Positions 27,850 to 37,116 of a stretch of 64,000 nt of DNA are shown here, piece by piece. Numbering within the stretch: position 1 is the stretch's first letter; each line of letters opens with the position of its first letter. The notes below the pieces were generated by a model. That model made no database searches. It was not told the origin of the DNA and saw only the letters and a list, made by a program, of their open reading frames with translations. The stretch lies in assembly GCF_020966755.1 (NCBI RefSeq), contig NZ_JAJKFT010000002.1, forward strand, positions 620,001-684,000, in the 5' to 3' direction. The stretch is from Blastopirellula sediminis (GTDB taxonomy: Bacteria > Planctomycetota > Planctomycetia > Pirellulales > Pirellulaceae). A program made the position numbers and the translations under genes.

Positions 27850-30597
27850 TTAGAACTCCTGCCCTTGCGTTTTCGGCGGGGGAATCTCCTCCCCCTTTTT
27901 CTCGGGCTTCTTTTCGGTCTTCGGTTTCGCCGGAGTGCCGCTGCCGAAGAAGTTGAAGGTCGGCAGTTTCAACGTCGGCTCGGCCTTTTCGCGCCACATG
28001 TCGATTTCGGCGTTCAGGACCACCTGGCCGTCTCCCATGCTGACGCGCGCGTTCAAGCCGCGGAACCACTTCATGAAGTTGGCTTCAAATTCCAGCTTTT
28101 CGTCCCCCCACGCGGTCGACTGCCAACGCTCGGCGTCCCCTTTGCCGACCGTTTCGTACTTGCCGTTGAGCGGACACACGAACTCCAGCGCCAGCAGGTC
28201 TTCGGCAAAGTCCTTCGCCTTACCGATCGGCACGCCAAGTTGGTTGGAGACTTGCTGGAAGTAGCGGACGTTGCTGAGCGACCCCTTCTTCGCCCATGAC
28301 TGCGCCATCGCATTGGCGAGCGGCGTGACGTTGGCGTCCGAAATGTCGCCGATATGAATGCGGGCCTGGGCCGGATAGTCGTCTTCGGCCAGCGACAACT
28401 GAGGAGTCACGTATTGCAGGATCTCGCGATGGAACGAGAGGGTCGAAAACCCGTTGTACTCGCGCCGCCACAGCCCCAGCGGAAACTGCGAATATCCGTA
28501 CTGGTCAGGCGCCGCCATTTGGCCGATCACCGGGATACGGTCAATCAAACCAGGTTTCGGCCACGCGGTCAGATAACCCGGTGTCGATTGCATCATCCGG
28601 AGCGTGTTCAACAATCCGCCGTTGGCGTAGCTGTCGATCGGAAATGGCACGTCCTGCAGACCGACGCCGTAGTGATACAGCTGATTGTCGAAGTCTCCCT
28701 TGAGGACGAACTGAATCATCGCCACGTCGCCGGGGGCGGGAGCGATCTGACGCTTGATTGGCGGTCCCAACCGTTCGGTCAGCATCCCATATTTCTCCTG
28801 CACGAACGGCGTCATTCGCGCGTCGATCGTCAGACGTTCCGTACCCTTGTCGTCCAGCTTGAAGCGATAGATCCCGGCCATTAGCGGATCCATTTGGCTC
28901 CAGTGCGAAACGTGGAACTCACGAACCCGTTCAAAATCGCGGGCTTCTTCCAAATTGACGCTCGTCACCGGCACGTCGGCGATCGGCAGGAAATTGCCAG
29001 GAGCGCCGCGGAGCGAATCGCGCAATTGGCCGTCAAATTCCACGACGTGACTTCCATCCGGACGGCGACCGAACGAGGTCGGCAGATATCCGTTGGCGAT
29101 CAACTCTTCGTCGGTAAAGTTGACGAGCCCTTCATTCATCGCCGCAGCGCGGGCCAACTTTAACAGTTCAATCTCGGTCGTCGCTCGCAATCGTCGACGC
29201 AGTTCGACGCGATATTGCGGGCTGTACAATCCCTGAAAGAATTGCGACGACATGTAGCAGAAGATCGTATCTTCCCGCTTCAGCGGCAACAGCATGCGAG
29301 CCTGAAGAAACTCGGCCGTCGCGCCCAGGCTTTCGGTCTCGGCGTTCAGCGTGATAAATTGCTCGGCGATCGTGCGCGAACTGGTCACCAGGTGAAAGTC
29401 GCCGCGTTGCGCGTAAAACGAGCGAATCGTATTGTCCGGCGTGGTCAGGGCCGAAATTTCTTGGCCGGCGACCTTGATCGTTTCCAGCTTCGCCCCCAAC
29501 TTTTTGTTCAGCCGAAGCGCCTCTTTGCGGTTGGTATTAATGTCGTTGGCGAGCAAATCGTTCGCTTTCGCCTGGAAGAGCATCCCGATGGCGGCGCCTT
29601 CGCGGGTGTAGGCGTCGCGGCCGATCAGCGCCACGTCGGCGACGACCGTATCGCCGAAGAGTTCGGAGAGTTCCGATTGCTTCAGCGCCAGTTGCTTCTG
29701 AACCACTTCGTTCAGACCGATCTTCACTCCGCGGCTCGCGATCATCATCCCCAGATCGCCGCCGTTTTCGTCAATCAGCTTGTTGAGCCAGAGATAGTTG
29801 CTGAGCTTGCCGAAGCGGACGTAAAAGCAATCGGGCGGAACCGCTTTCGCGAGCGGTTCAATCGGCACTGCATTCACCGGACGAGGTGCAATGATGTCGG
29901 TCCAATTGATCGGGCGCGGCGTCGGCAGATCAGCCGGCGCTGTGATCGACTCGTCCATCATCACCGAACGCATCTCCGCGGCGCGGACCTTGTCGGAGTT
30001 CATCAACACGAAAACCGATTGATCCGGGCTGAACGCGTCTTGGTTTTCCATGTCGCTCTTCGAGAGCGGCGGCATCGGCAGTCCTAACCGCCGCGACAAC
30101 ATCGCGGTCAGATAGGTCTCCATCACCATCGGATAATTCGCCGACTCCTTTTGATCGCGAACCGCCTCGTGGTACTTGCGCCACCAAAGCAACTCCATCG
30201 CGGTCAGCATCGACTCGTGCGGCGGAGGGGTTGGCGTCACGCGAAACGTTTGCGGCGTCGGCGTCGAAACCGTGATGTTGAGAGGCTCGTTCCCCGTGAA
30301 CAAAAAGTAAACGGTCAGTCGCTGCGGCGGAGTCACCGCGTCGATGCCGGCTAGCGCTTGCAAGAAGCCGAGAACGCGTTGCTTTTCAAATGCGGGGTAG
30401 AAGATGCGATTATCGGCCTCATGGATCGAGAAGCCGCTGCTGTCGACCGGATCGCCGAAGTCCGCTTTTTGAAACGAGACCGTGATCTGGCCGACGCCGA
30501 ACGGCTGTCCCGAAATTGCGACCGCTTCGGCGGCCTGGACCGATGCGCTCACGAGCGTCATCGCCATGATTCCGAACAAAGCTATCCAAATTCGCAT
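27850..30597 (-). CDS. Large secreted protein of unknown function
   Basis: A 915-aa protein with a clear signal peptide (MRIWIALFGIMAMTLVSASVQAAEA) and no other membrane segment. It ends in a Lys/Pro/Glu-rich tail. The body is a mix of beta-rich and helical stretches without a motif I recognise. I see no zinc-binding, nucleotide or catalytic signature. The ATG at 30597 is preferred over the GTG one codon upstream, and an aaggaaag Shine-Dalgarno lies at good spacing. It is followed by the 100-aa gene. Probably a planctomycete-restricted envelope protein. Confidence 0.75.
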   Translation of the reverse strand: MRIWIALFGIMAMTLVSASVQAAEAVAISGQPFGVGQITVSFQKADFGDPVDSSGFSIHEADNRIFYPAFEKQRVLGFLQALAGIDAVTPPQRLTVYFLFTGNEPLNITVSTPTPQTFRVTPTPPPHESMLTAMELLWWRKYHEAVRDQKESANYPMVMETYLTAMLSRRLGLPMPPLSKSDMENQDAFSPDQSVFVLMNSDKVRAAEMRSVMMDESITAPADLPTPRPINWTDIIAPRPVNAVPIEPLAKAVPPDCFYVRFGKLSNYLWLNKLIDENGGDLGMMIASRGVKIGLNEVVQKQLALKQSELSELFGDTVVADVALIGRDAYTREGAAIGMLFQAKANDLLANDINTNRKEALRLNKKLGAKLETIKVAGQEISALTTPDNTIRSFYAQRGDFHLVTSSRTIAEQFITLNAETESLGATAEFLQARMLLPLKREDTIFCYMSSQFFQGLYSPQYRVELRRRLRATTEIELLKLARAAAMNEGLVNFTDEELIANGYLPTSFGRRPDGSHVVEFDGQLRDSLRGAPGNFLPIADVPVTSVNLEEARDFERVREFHVSHWSQMDPLMAGIYRFKLDDKGTERLTIDARMTPFVQEKYGMLTERLGPPIKRQIAPAPGDVAMIQFVLKGDFDNQLYHYGVGLQDVPFPIDSYANGGLLNTLRMMQSTPGYLTAWPKPGLIDRIPVIGQMAAPDQYGYSQFPLGLWRREYNGFSTLSFHREILQYVTPQLSLAEDDYPAQARIHIGDISDANVTPLANAMAQSWAKKGSLSNVRYFQQVSNQLGVPIGKAKDFAEDLLALEFVCPLNGKYETVGKGDAERWQSTAWGDEKLEFEANFMKWFRGLNARVSMGDGQVVLNAEIDMWREKAEPTLKLPTFNFFGSGTPAKPKTEKKPEKKGEEIPPPKTQGQEF

Positions 30598-30646
30598 CAC
30601 GCTTTCCTTGTTGATAAAACGTTCCGCCAGTCGCGGCTGGCTCGCT

Positions 30647-31153
30647 TCAGGTTAAGGGACGGAGTCCCCGCTCCTTCCGCTGCTCGTTGAGACGTTGAAA
30701 CGCGGCTGGTTCATCCTTGAGAAACCGGACCAATTGCGTCGTACTGCAGGATAACGATTGGGCCGCTAATTTGGCATCCCAATCGGCCGCCGCCAGGTAG
30801 TCGAGCCCCTCCGCCAACATCGACGGAAAGTCGTCGTGCGACGGATTTACGGCAATTTTTCCGCCGCGAACCCGCGATTTCCAGAGCGAGCTGGGGGGAT
30901 CTTCGAGCGAAACCGGCGAACGCAACTGGTCCGCCAGGCGTAATCTTAGTCGAAACAGGGCAATTTGGCGATTTTCGGCCTGGCTGCGCCGCTCGTTCGC
31001 TTCGGCGCTGATCCCACTCGGCCGATGGGTTAATACGACCGCCGTTTCCACTTTGTTCCGGTGCTGCCCCCCCGGGCCACTCCGCCGCTCGCGGCGCATA
31101 TCGCACTCGGCCAGCAATCGCTCTTCGGTCCAATCGGCGGGATGATCGCGCAT
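30647..31153 (-). CDS. Release-factor-like GGQ protein
   Basis: A 168-aa protein with the peptidyl-tRNA hydrolysis domain of class-I release factors: RRSGPGGQHRNKVETAV, with G28-G29-Q30, then TNRPSG-like THRPSGISAEANERRSQAENR. The codon-recognition and N-terminal domains of RF1/RF2 are missing. Unlike ArfB/YaeJ, the C-terminus is not a long basic tail but about 70 aa of mixed sequence (ending RKERGLRPLT). Stand-alone GGQ proteins rescue stalled ribosomes, so a rescue or quality-control role is likely but inferred. A GTG at 31165, just after the SDR stop, is an alternative start. It follows the SDR gene on the same strand. Confidence 0.8.
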   Translation of the reverse strand: MRDHPADWTEERLLAECDMRRERRSGPGGQHRNKVETAVVLTHRPSGISAEANERRSQAENRQIALFRLRLRLADQLRSPVSLEDPPSSLWKSRVRGGKIAVNPSHDDFPSMLAEGLDYLAAADWDAKLAAQSLSCSTTQLVRFLKDEPAAFQRLNEQRKERGLRPLT

Positions 31154-31165
31154 TCCACTGGTCAC

Positions 31166-31882
31166 TTAGACGGAACAGGTCAGCGACTTGCCGTTATCGG
31201 CCGGTCCCAGGTTGAGCAGAAACGGCGCTCCAGCCTCCGCCCATTTGTCGGCCGTGGAAAACCCTCCGGCGCTTTCCCCGATGCAAGCCTGCAGCATGTC
31301 GGTGTTGACCGCGCCGGGGCTAAACGGAACGGCCGCCATGCCGCGCGGCAATTCTTTCGCGAGGGACAGCGTCATTCCTTCGACCCCATACTTCGTGCAG
31401 CAGTAGGGGGCAACCTTGGGCGAGACCGATCGTCCCCAGCCGGAACTGAAGTTGACGATGACTCCCTGCTCGCGCTCGACCATCGCCGGCACGAACGAGC
31501 GGATGACGTAGAACATTCCTTTCAGGTTCACGTCCATCAAGTCGTCGAATTGATTTGGCTCGATTTCCCACAGCACTTTGGAATCGTTGATCAGCGCCGC
31601 ATTGTTGACCAGCAGGTCCGGCGGTCCATATTGGCCGAGCACTTCGCCGGCCCAAGCGGCGACCGCTTCGTAGTTGGTCACGTCGAGCACATCAAAGCGA
31701 TGCGGACCGCCAAACGTCTCGGTCAGCTGAGCGACAAGGTCCGCATTGCGCCCGCAGCCGATCACCGTATGTCCCGCTGCAATAAACTTGGCGACCATCG
31801 CCCGGCCTAGCCCGCGCGTCGCTCCTGTGACCACAATAACCTTCGCTTCGCTCACCTCTAGTTCCTTATTCGCCAGCGGCAT
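31166..31882 (-). CDS. Short-chain dehydrogenase/reductase
   Basis: A 238-aa SDR-family NAD(P)-dependent oxidoreductase. It has the cofactor loop T19-GATRGLG-26, NNA (LLVNNAALI), the catalytic Ser in NFSSGWG and YxxxK in YCCTKYG. Substrate unknown. The open frame continues upstream to 32269, but that would run over the divergent DUF309 gene, so a start at 31882 is taken. An ATG at 31900 is also possible. Confidence 0.9.
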   Translation of the reverse strand: MPLANKELEVSEAKVIVVTGATRGLGRAMVAKFIAAGHTVIGCGRNADLVAQLTETFGGPHRFDVLDVTNYEAVAAWAGEVLGQYGPPDLLVNNAALINDSKVLWEIEPNQFDDLMDVNLKGMFYVIRSFVPAMVEREQGVIVNFSSGWGRSVSPKVAPYCCTKYGVEGMTLSLAKELPRGMAAVPFSPGAVNTDMLQACIGESAGGFSTADKWAEAGAPFLLNLGPADNGKSLTCSV

Positions 31883-31936
31883 GGGTATCCAGTTAAGCAT
31901 ACGGCCGCACGCTGGCGACGAAAACCAGAGCCGCCG

Positions 31937-32443
31937 ATGAAACGTTACCTCCCTGATTTGCCGTTTCCCGCTTACTCCTATGTGCCAGGGATGCACGTCC
32001 ATCCCATTTCCCATCCGGATGGGCACAGCTACCAAGCCGAGACGGCGGCAATCGAAACGCCAGCCGATCTGCGCAGCTGCCAACAATTCTTGCGGGGAAT
32101 CGATCTGTTCAACGGCGGCTTTTACTGGGAAGCGCACGAGGCCTGGGAGCCGATCTGGCACGCCCAAAAGAGAGCAGGGGCGCCGGCCGATCCGATCCAA
32201 GGATTGATCAAACTGGCCGCAGCCGGCGTGAAAGCTCGCGAAGGTTCGGCGACCGGCGTCTCGCGACATGCAGCCCGGGCGCTACAACTTTTGAGCAGCG
32301 CAGATGCGTCCGACCTGCCGATCAATCTCGATGAAGTGCGAGCGCTCGTGCAACAAGTCGCGACGCGCCCCGAGAGGTTTTTGAATACGGAAGCGGCGCC
32401 GGCACGAATCCTCTTCACAACGGCGATTCAGCTTTCCGATTGA
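31937..32443 (+). CDS. DUF309 domain-containing protein
   Basis: A 168-aa protein of the DUF309 family (PF03745). The core helix has FLRGIDLFNGGFYWEAHEAWEPIWHAQ, matching the family's conserved FNxGxFxExHExLEExW. DUF309 is an all-helical fold of unknown function. It is divergent from the SDR gene, with a 54-bp gap holding both starts. Confidence 0.88.
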   Translation: MKRYLPDLPFPAYSYVPGMHVHPISHPDGHSYQAETAAIETPADLRSCQQFLRGIDLFNGGFYWEAHEAWEPIWHAQKRAGAPADPIQGLIKLAAAGVKAREGSATGVSRHAARALQLLSSADASDLPINLDEVRALVQQVATRPERFLNTEAAPARILFTTAIQLSD

Positions 32444-32456
32444 CTTGTTGACCGCG

Positions 32457-32488
32457 CAAAAAAAGAGGCTCGCAGATTCGCGAGCCTC
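32457..32488 (-). terminator. Intrinsic terminator of the thioredoxin-like gene
   Basis: A perfect 9-bp stem (32465-32473 with 32480-32488) and 6-nt loop are followed, on the minus strand, by seven T's. It lies between the stop codons of the convergent DUF309 and thioredoxin-like genes. Confidence 0.88.
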
Positions 32489-32511
32489 GATTGGTCAATT
32501 CTGGCGGCAGA

Positions 32512-33624
32512 CTATTCGCCTGGCTTTATCATACGAATCGCCGGAACGCCGGCCGGCTGGCCTTGCTCCTTGAAGCGGGTCATTTGCTTTTTGACCGCCT
32601 CGGTCATCATTTTCTCCCGCTCTCCGGCAGCTTCGGAAGCGAGGATCTCATTGGCGATGGCGATCCCTTCGTCGTACTTCTTCACTTCCGAGAGATAACG
32701 CATCTTCAGAAACTTGACGGTCAATACGCGGCTCGGATAATCGGCCGCGTCGGTCGCCGCTTCGTCAAAGTAGGCGAGCACATCCTCCGGCGAAGCCCCT
32801 TCTCGTTTGAGCTTCATGAACCCAGCGGCCAGGTCAGAGTTAAACTGTTGCTCAGCGATTTCGCGCTCAAACTGTTCCAGTTTTTCCGACCACTTCTGGG
32901 CGATCGCGTCATCGACCCCGCGGCTGGCGTCGATCGTCTTTCGCATCGTCTCCATCCAACCGCTCTTCAGCACCTCTTCCGGAACGGCTTCCAAGATCGC
33001 GTTCAGCTGCTTGTAGTCGGTAATCTCGGCGACTTTCGCCCCCGCCTTGGCGGCCGAAACCTTTTCGCCGACGGCGACGATTTCGTCAAACGAATTCCAG
33101 AAGTCTTCCGGCGCCTTGTAACCGACCATCTGCCCCTGCGGCATCAGATCAGCGTCGACGAAGTAGAGGGTCGGGAAGCCGCGGACCGCCAACTTTTTCT
33201 TAAGCTCATCGTTCTGCTTTTTCAGCTCTTCCGACTGCGGCTTGCCATGCGGAAAGTCCAGCACGACCGGCACGTAGCGTTCTTCCAAACGCTTGGCGGT
33301 TCCCGGTTGCAGCAAAACCGCTTTCTCCAGTTTCACGCAGAATCCGCACCAGTCCGATCCGGTAAAGAAGAGGATCAAATCTTTGTTCTGGCTCTTGGCC
33401 AACGCCTGCGCGGCGGCGACGTCGGTCATCCACTCAACATGGCTCGGTAGCGGCGCCGCTTCTTCAGCTTCCGTTTCCGCGACCGCCGGCTCTTCGGCGA
33501 CGACAACCGGGGCCAGAGTCATCACGAGCGGTAGCGCCAGCGCGTAAACGCGCGCATGCAGCCGCAAATGGGAAACTACCGAATTGGCGATTCCGCTCGG
33601 GACCGCCCACTTTTCTTTCTTCAT
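32512..33624 (-). CDS. Secreted thioredoxin-fold protein with helical C-terminal domain
   Basis: A 370-aa exported protein. A hydrophobic segment at about 26-43 acts as signal peptide, then comes an acidic Ala/Glu linker. The thioredoxin fold (about 62-190) has a W92-C93-G-F-C96 redox site and the cis-proline region VRGFPTLYFVD. About 180 further residues are mainly helical, with tetratricopeptide-like spacing. The redox-active CxxC predicts disulfide exchange in the periplasm, and the partner is unknown. The ATG at 33624 begins the signal peptide. A frame open further upstream has no support. Confidence 0.87.
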   Translation of the reverse strand: MKKEKWAVPSGIANSVVSHLRLHARVYALALPLVMTLAPVVVAEEPAVAETEAEEAAPLPSHVEWMTDVAAAQALAKSQNKDLILFFTGSDWCGFCVKLEKAVLLQPGTAKRLEERYVPVVLDFPHGKPQSEELKKQNDELKKKLAVRGFPTLYFVDADLMPQGQMVGYKAPEDFWNSFDEIVAVGEKVSAAKAGAKVAEITDYKQLNAILEAVPEEVLKSGWMETMRKTIDASRGVDDAIAQKWSEKLEQFEREIAEQQFNSDLAAGFMKLKREGASPEDVLAYFDEAATDAADYPSRVLTVKFLKMRYLSEVKKYDEGIAIANEILASEAAGEREKMMTEAVKKQMTRFKEQGQPAGVPAIRMIKPGE

Positions 33625-33716
33625 ACCGAAAACTTTCGCCTTAGAAATTGGATTGTGTACTTGGCCGTGACCCACCGATCACGCGCCTGCTATTTCTTTA
33701 ACGCGAAATCCGCGGC

Positions 33717-34202
33717 CTATTTGGGCATTACCAGAGAGGCCGGTTTCGCATTTGATTGTTTTAGTTCGATGTTCGTCAGTTCGACCGGGGAGATTTCGTT
33801 GCGTCCGCTCTTGATCGTCACCGTCATATGGGGGCTCTCCGGATTCCAGAACTGCTCCCCCAGCTGATCGGTGGTGAACGCCGTCAAATGGACGGGCCAC
33901 CGAATGATCCAGGCGTATTCGCCGGCCGGAGCGCCATCCCCCGGCTCGTAGGTAGTCAACACGTACGTGCCGTCTTCCTGAACGATCCCCCAACAGTCCG
34001 ACTGCCGCGTATCGATCGGCTCTCCCAACTTGATCAGTTTAACAACCGCATCTTTGGGAGGGGCGCCATTGATCGTGACGCTTCCCGATGTTGGGTAGGT
34101 CCGCGATTTCCAGTCGCTCCGACCGCAGCCGATTGCCGACAGCAAAACCAGCCCGATGGCCGCAGCCCCAGTTGATAAATGGATATTGCGGTCCATTCGC
34201 AT
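33717..34202 (-). CDS. Small lipoprotein paired with DUF1559 (pair 1)
   Basis: A 161-aa lipoprotein. The lipobox LSAIGC (Cys at about 26) predicts signal peptidase II cleavage. The mature part is a carboxypeptidase-regulatory-like beta-sandwich: YPTSGSVTINGAPPKDAVVKLI, then VQEDGTYVLTTYEPGDGAPAGEYAWIIRWP. Proteins of this shape commonly follow DUF1559 genes in planctomycetes. The start overlaps the DUF1559 stop by one base (TAATG), so the pair is translationally coupled. Compare pair 2 at 38272. Confidence 0.8.
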   Translation of the reverse strand: MRMDRNIHLSTGAAAIGLVLLSAIGCGRSDWKSRTYPTSGSVTINGAPPKDAVVKLIKLGEPIDTRQSDCWGIVQEDGTYVLTTYEPGDGAPAGEYAWIIRWPVHLTAFTTDQLGEQFWNPESPHMTVTIKSGRNEISPVELTNIELKQSNAKPASLVMPK

Positions 34203-35164
34203 TAGTATTCTCCGACGATGTCGCCATTGTTGCAGGAAACGATGCTCGCAACGGTCGTCGGATCAGTACCGTCGCTCAAGAAGCGAACCGAGCCGTCGAC
34301 CAGGGCGAACTGAATACCGCCGGGATGGAACGAAAAGGGCGCCCCGTTCCAGTTGCTGACGTTCATCATGCCGCCGGTAAACGGAATCGGCGTCGGCGAT
34401 ACGCCGGTCGGGTTCGACGCATTCAATACGAGCGAGCAGCGGAGAAACGAGCCGAACGTCGGCGTCGACGACTCGGGGTTGGTCCACGATTCTCCTTTCG
34501 ATCCCCACTCGAAGATATTGAGAACTTTGACGGTCGAAGCCATCTTCGTTTTGCCGACCCACCAGCCCGACCGCCCCGCCGATTCGTACGTCAGCATCGT
34601 GTTCGAGAGCCCATCCGTGATTTTGGCGAACCGCATCCATTCGTTATTGCTGAAGGCCGCCTTGTAGATCGACATCGCCGGCGGCGCCGTGCTGGTGACC
34701 GCCGCCATCTGCACCGGAAACGCATAGTCCGGCGTCATAAAACCATTGTAGGTCGCATTGGTGCTGGTGATCGGCGTTCCCGCCTCCGGCGCTGAGGGAC
34801 ACATGTAGACCGTCGGCATCTTGTCCTTCATCACCTGGTTGTTTGCATGACTCCAGTTGACCGAGTGATCGTAGAGATCGGCCACGTTGCCCGCTTCGAG
34901 AAACGGCAGCAAGGCGACGCTCGGACCAGCATTCTTGTAGGTGAGCGACGTTGACGCCGCGATGTTGCCGGCCCGCGGCATCGACTGAAAGGTGTCGTGA
35001 TAGTTGTGTACCGCCAATCCGGCCTGTTTCAGGTTGTTCTTGCAACTCGAGCGGCGAGCCGCTTCACGGGCTTGCTGGACTGCCGGGAGCAACAGGGCGA
35101 TCAGAACGCCGATGATGGCGATCACCACCAGCAATTCCACCAGCGTAAACGCGTGACGTTTCAT
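34202..35164 (-). CDS. DUF1559 pseudopilin-like protein (pair 1)
   Basis: A 320-aa DUF1559 protein. The N-terminus is a type IV prepilin-like signal ([18 protein letters not shown]), so it should be cut before Phe and methylated by a prepilin peptidase, leaving a hydrophobic assembly helix. Ala rather than the usual Gly occupies the -1 position. The conserved [12 protein letters not shown] and C-terminal H-x9-DG box ([13 protein letters not shown]) are both present. Planctomycetes carry dozens of these; the structure they form is unknown. It is followed by the lipoprotein gene. Confidence 0.93.
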   Translation of the reverse strand: MKRHAFTLVELLVVIAIIGVLIALLLPAVQQAREAARRSSCKNNLKQAGLAVHNYHDTFQSMPRAGNIAASTSLTYKNAGPSVALLPFLEAGNVADLYDHSVNWSHANNQVMKDKMPTVYMCPSAPEAGTPITSTNATYNGFMTPDYAFPVQMAAVTSTAPPAMSIYKAAFSNNEWMRFAKITDGLSNTMLTYESAGRSGWWVGKTKMASTVKVLNIFEWGSKGESWTNPESSTPTFGSFLRCSLVLNASNPTGVSPTPIPFTGGMMNVSNWNGAPFSFHPGGIQFALVDGSVRFLSDGTDPTTVASIVSCNNGDIVGEY

Positions 35165-35632
35165 GGGATCTCCGATCGATAAACGTGACCAGTCAGTCGA
35201 ATTTGCGAGCCGACAAGTCGGATGAATGAGGACGCGAGACACTCACGCAGCGCGACCATGTAACCATGGCGCCCTCCTGGTTTCGGTTTGCGTCGCGCCA
35301 CGAGTAGGACTCCGCCGCGTCCGCAAATTCGCCAACCAGGATTGGGGGCGATCGAAAAGCAAAACCAATGCCGAAACGAGCCGTGCCAGAGGCTGCGGTT
35401 GTCCGAATTGCCGCCAAATGAATATCCGCAACTCTTTTGTGAAATTAGACTTACAACATCACCCACCAATCGAATACCCATTCCAAACCAAGCATGCGTC
35501 AGAGCGCTCGAAAAACGGATGAGAATAATCGGCGCATGAGCGACCGCTGCCGCAGCCAGGAATGAGTAAAAGTGATGCAACCGGGCCGCGTCTGCCCAAA
35601 ATCAGGTCACAAGAAACGCCCCACGACGCCCC
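35165..35632. other. 468-bp gap upstream of DUF1559 pair 1
   Basis: I see no coding region with the normal codon bias. Open frames here (for example 35161-35580 on the minus strand) lack a plausible start and resemble no protein. The stretch must hold the promoter of the DUF1559 pair 1 and the 3' end of the araC-type transcript. I recognise no terminator or operator. Confidence 0.5.
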
Positions 35633-36589
35633 TTAGCCAAGCAGGCTTTGGCGAAACGCTCCCGGCGTCACGCCGAACGCCTGGCGGAACTCGCGCGAGA
35701 GATGGGACTGATCGCAGTAGCCGCAGCTTTGCGCGATCTGCAGAACCGATAACTCCATCTGCGTCGGGGAAGCGAGGAGCGTCTTCGCTCGCTCCAGCCG
35801 CAGCTTCATCAGGTATTGCTTCGGCGACTCGCCGAGCGTCTGGCGGAAGAGCCGCACGAAGTGGCCGCGACTGACCCCCGCTTGCTGAGCGAGTTGATCC
35901 AGGCTCAGATCCTGCGCGTAATTTGCGTGCATGTAGTCGACTACGTTCTTCAGACCGCCGGGCTGTAGCAGCGCGGCGTCCGACGGCGCTCGATCTACGT
36001 TTCCGGCCAGTTCCAACAGCCGCTGCAAGATGCTGGTCTGCAAGTGCTGCTGCACCATTCTGCGGCCGGTCTCGGGCGCCGTACGTGCGTGGATGATCAG
36101 CTGCTTCATCAAGACTCGCAGCACCTCGTCACGGAACGACTTGCTGAGCAGCCGCTCGGGCGAGACCTCTCGCCCCTGGGTCGCCGTGCGGAAGTATTCG
36201 TGGACGACCTCCTTTTTGATGTAGATCATGCAGGAGTGATATGGACCGATTCCCTGCATGCGGACGACCGTTTCGTCATCCCCAAAGACCAGATTTCCCG
36301 GTTGCCCCTGGCGAATGAAGCGGCCGGCGCCAAAGTCGGCCTCCAGCGGAACGCGCGAATCGCAATCTTCCAGCAGCGACAAAAAGAAGTAGTCGCGATG
36401 CGTCCCGTCGTGGAACGCTTCCGAAAGAAGCATCTCGGAGAATTCCCACGAGTCTTCCAGGTCGACGCGATAGTCGATCGCCAGCACGCGATCTTTAAAC
36501 CATCCCGGCGATTGGCGGAACATCTTGCACGAGTCGACGTCCGACTTCAGCGACTGCCGCAACCGCAGGAATTTGGCCAAATCATCCAT
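35633..36589 (-). CDS. AraC-family transcriptional regulator
   Basis: A 318-aa regulator. The C-terminal about 100 residues (from 218) are a two-helix-turn-helix AraC domain: LSLDQLAQQAGVSRGHFVRLFRQTLGESPKQYLMKLRLERAKTLL, then VLQIAQSCGYCDQSHLSREFRQAFGVTPGAFRQ. The N-terminal 200 residues are a presumed sensor domain resembling a cupin-like region but without a recognised ligand motif. A GGGGA Shine-Dalgarno precedes the ATG. It is divergent from DUF1559 pair 2, over a 527-bp control region. Confidence 0.9.
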   Translation of the reverse strand: MDDLAKFLRLRQSLKSDVDSCKMFRQSPGWFKDRVLAIDYRVDLEDSWEFSEMLLSEAFHDGTHRDYFFLSLLEDCDSRVPLEADFGAGRFIRQGQPGNLVFGDDETVVRMQGIGPYHSCMIYIKKEVVHEYFRTATQGREVSPERLLSKSFRDEVLRVLMKQLIIHARTAPETGRRMVQQHLQTSILQRLLELAGNVDRAPSDAALLQPGGLKNVVDYMHANYAQDLSLDQLAQQAGVSRGHFVRLFRQTLGESPKQYLMKLRLERAKTLLASPTQMELSVLQIAQSCGYCDQSHLSREFRQAFGVTPGAFRQSLLG

Positions 36590-37116
36590 TCACGAGTCCC
36601 CACGCGCAGTTGTTTGGAAACAACGGGCTGATCGTTTTCTGGTTTGCGTTGCGGTCCTGATCGGGAGACGTGGGGCTGGGCGCCGCAACACTTTTCGATG
36701 ATAGACCATTCCACGAAATCTAGAAGAGAAGAAACTCCAACGAGCGCCAGAACCCTCCTTTTGCGCCAACGCTCTCCCGTCCGTAGAGCAAAAACGTCTG
36801 CGCATCTCGCAACGCTAAACGCCGTACGCTTAGAAACTTTCGTCGCCGTCGCTTGTCAAAATATGCAAGCAGTTCGCGAGGCCTCTTCCGCTATTGGTAA
36901 GAGATTTTCATTTAGCCTGATGATATGGCGGGACTTTAAGACATTCACACTGGCGTTTGTCGTTATTGCATGAATTGCAATGCGACGTTTCAAATTATTG
37001 TATCAAATGAATTGTCGATTTTACGTGAAATCACGATACACTCGGTTCTGTAGTCAAGGCGGATGATTGCATCGCACGCGGTAATTTCCCAGTACTTTAG
37101 GTGGAGATTTCCTCTT
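36590..37116. promoter_or_regulatory. Divergent control region between araC-type gene and DUF1559 pair 2
   Basis: A 527-bp gap without a coding region, AT-richer than its surroundings from about 36850 to 37060. Two clean inverted repeats stand out: 36965-36981 (ATTGCA-5-TGCAAT) and 37024-37035 (CGTGA-AA-TCACG). A weak sigma70-like pair, TTGTCG at 37012 and TACACT at 37037 (19-bp spacing), brackets the second repeat. An operator within a promoter is possible. The box matches are weak and this is inference. Confidence 0.4.

Noticed and set aside
27865-30087. Several + strand open frames opposite the 915-aa secreted protein
   Set aside because: No plausible protein composition, and no start context. 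The minus-strand gene has a clear signal peptide and Shine-Dalgarno.
35161-35580. 139-aa minus-strand frame in the DUF1559 upstream gap
   Set aside because: It lacks the codon bias of local genes and resembles no protein. The gap is more likely regulatory.
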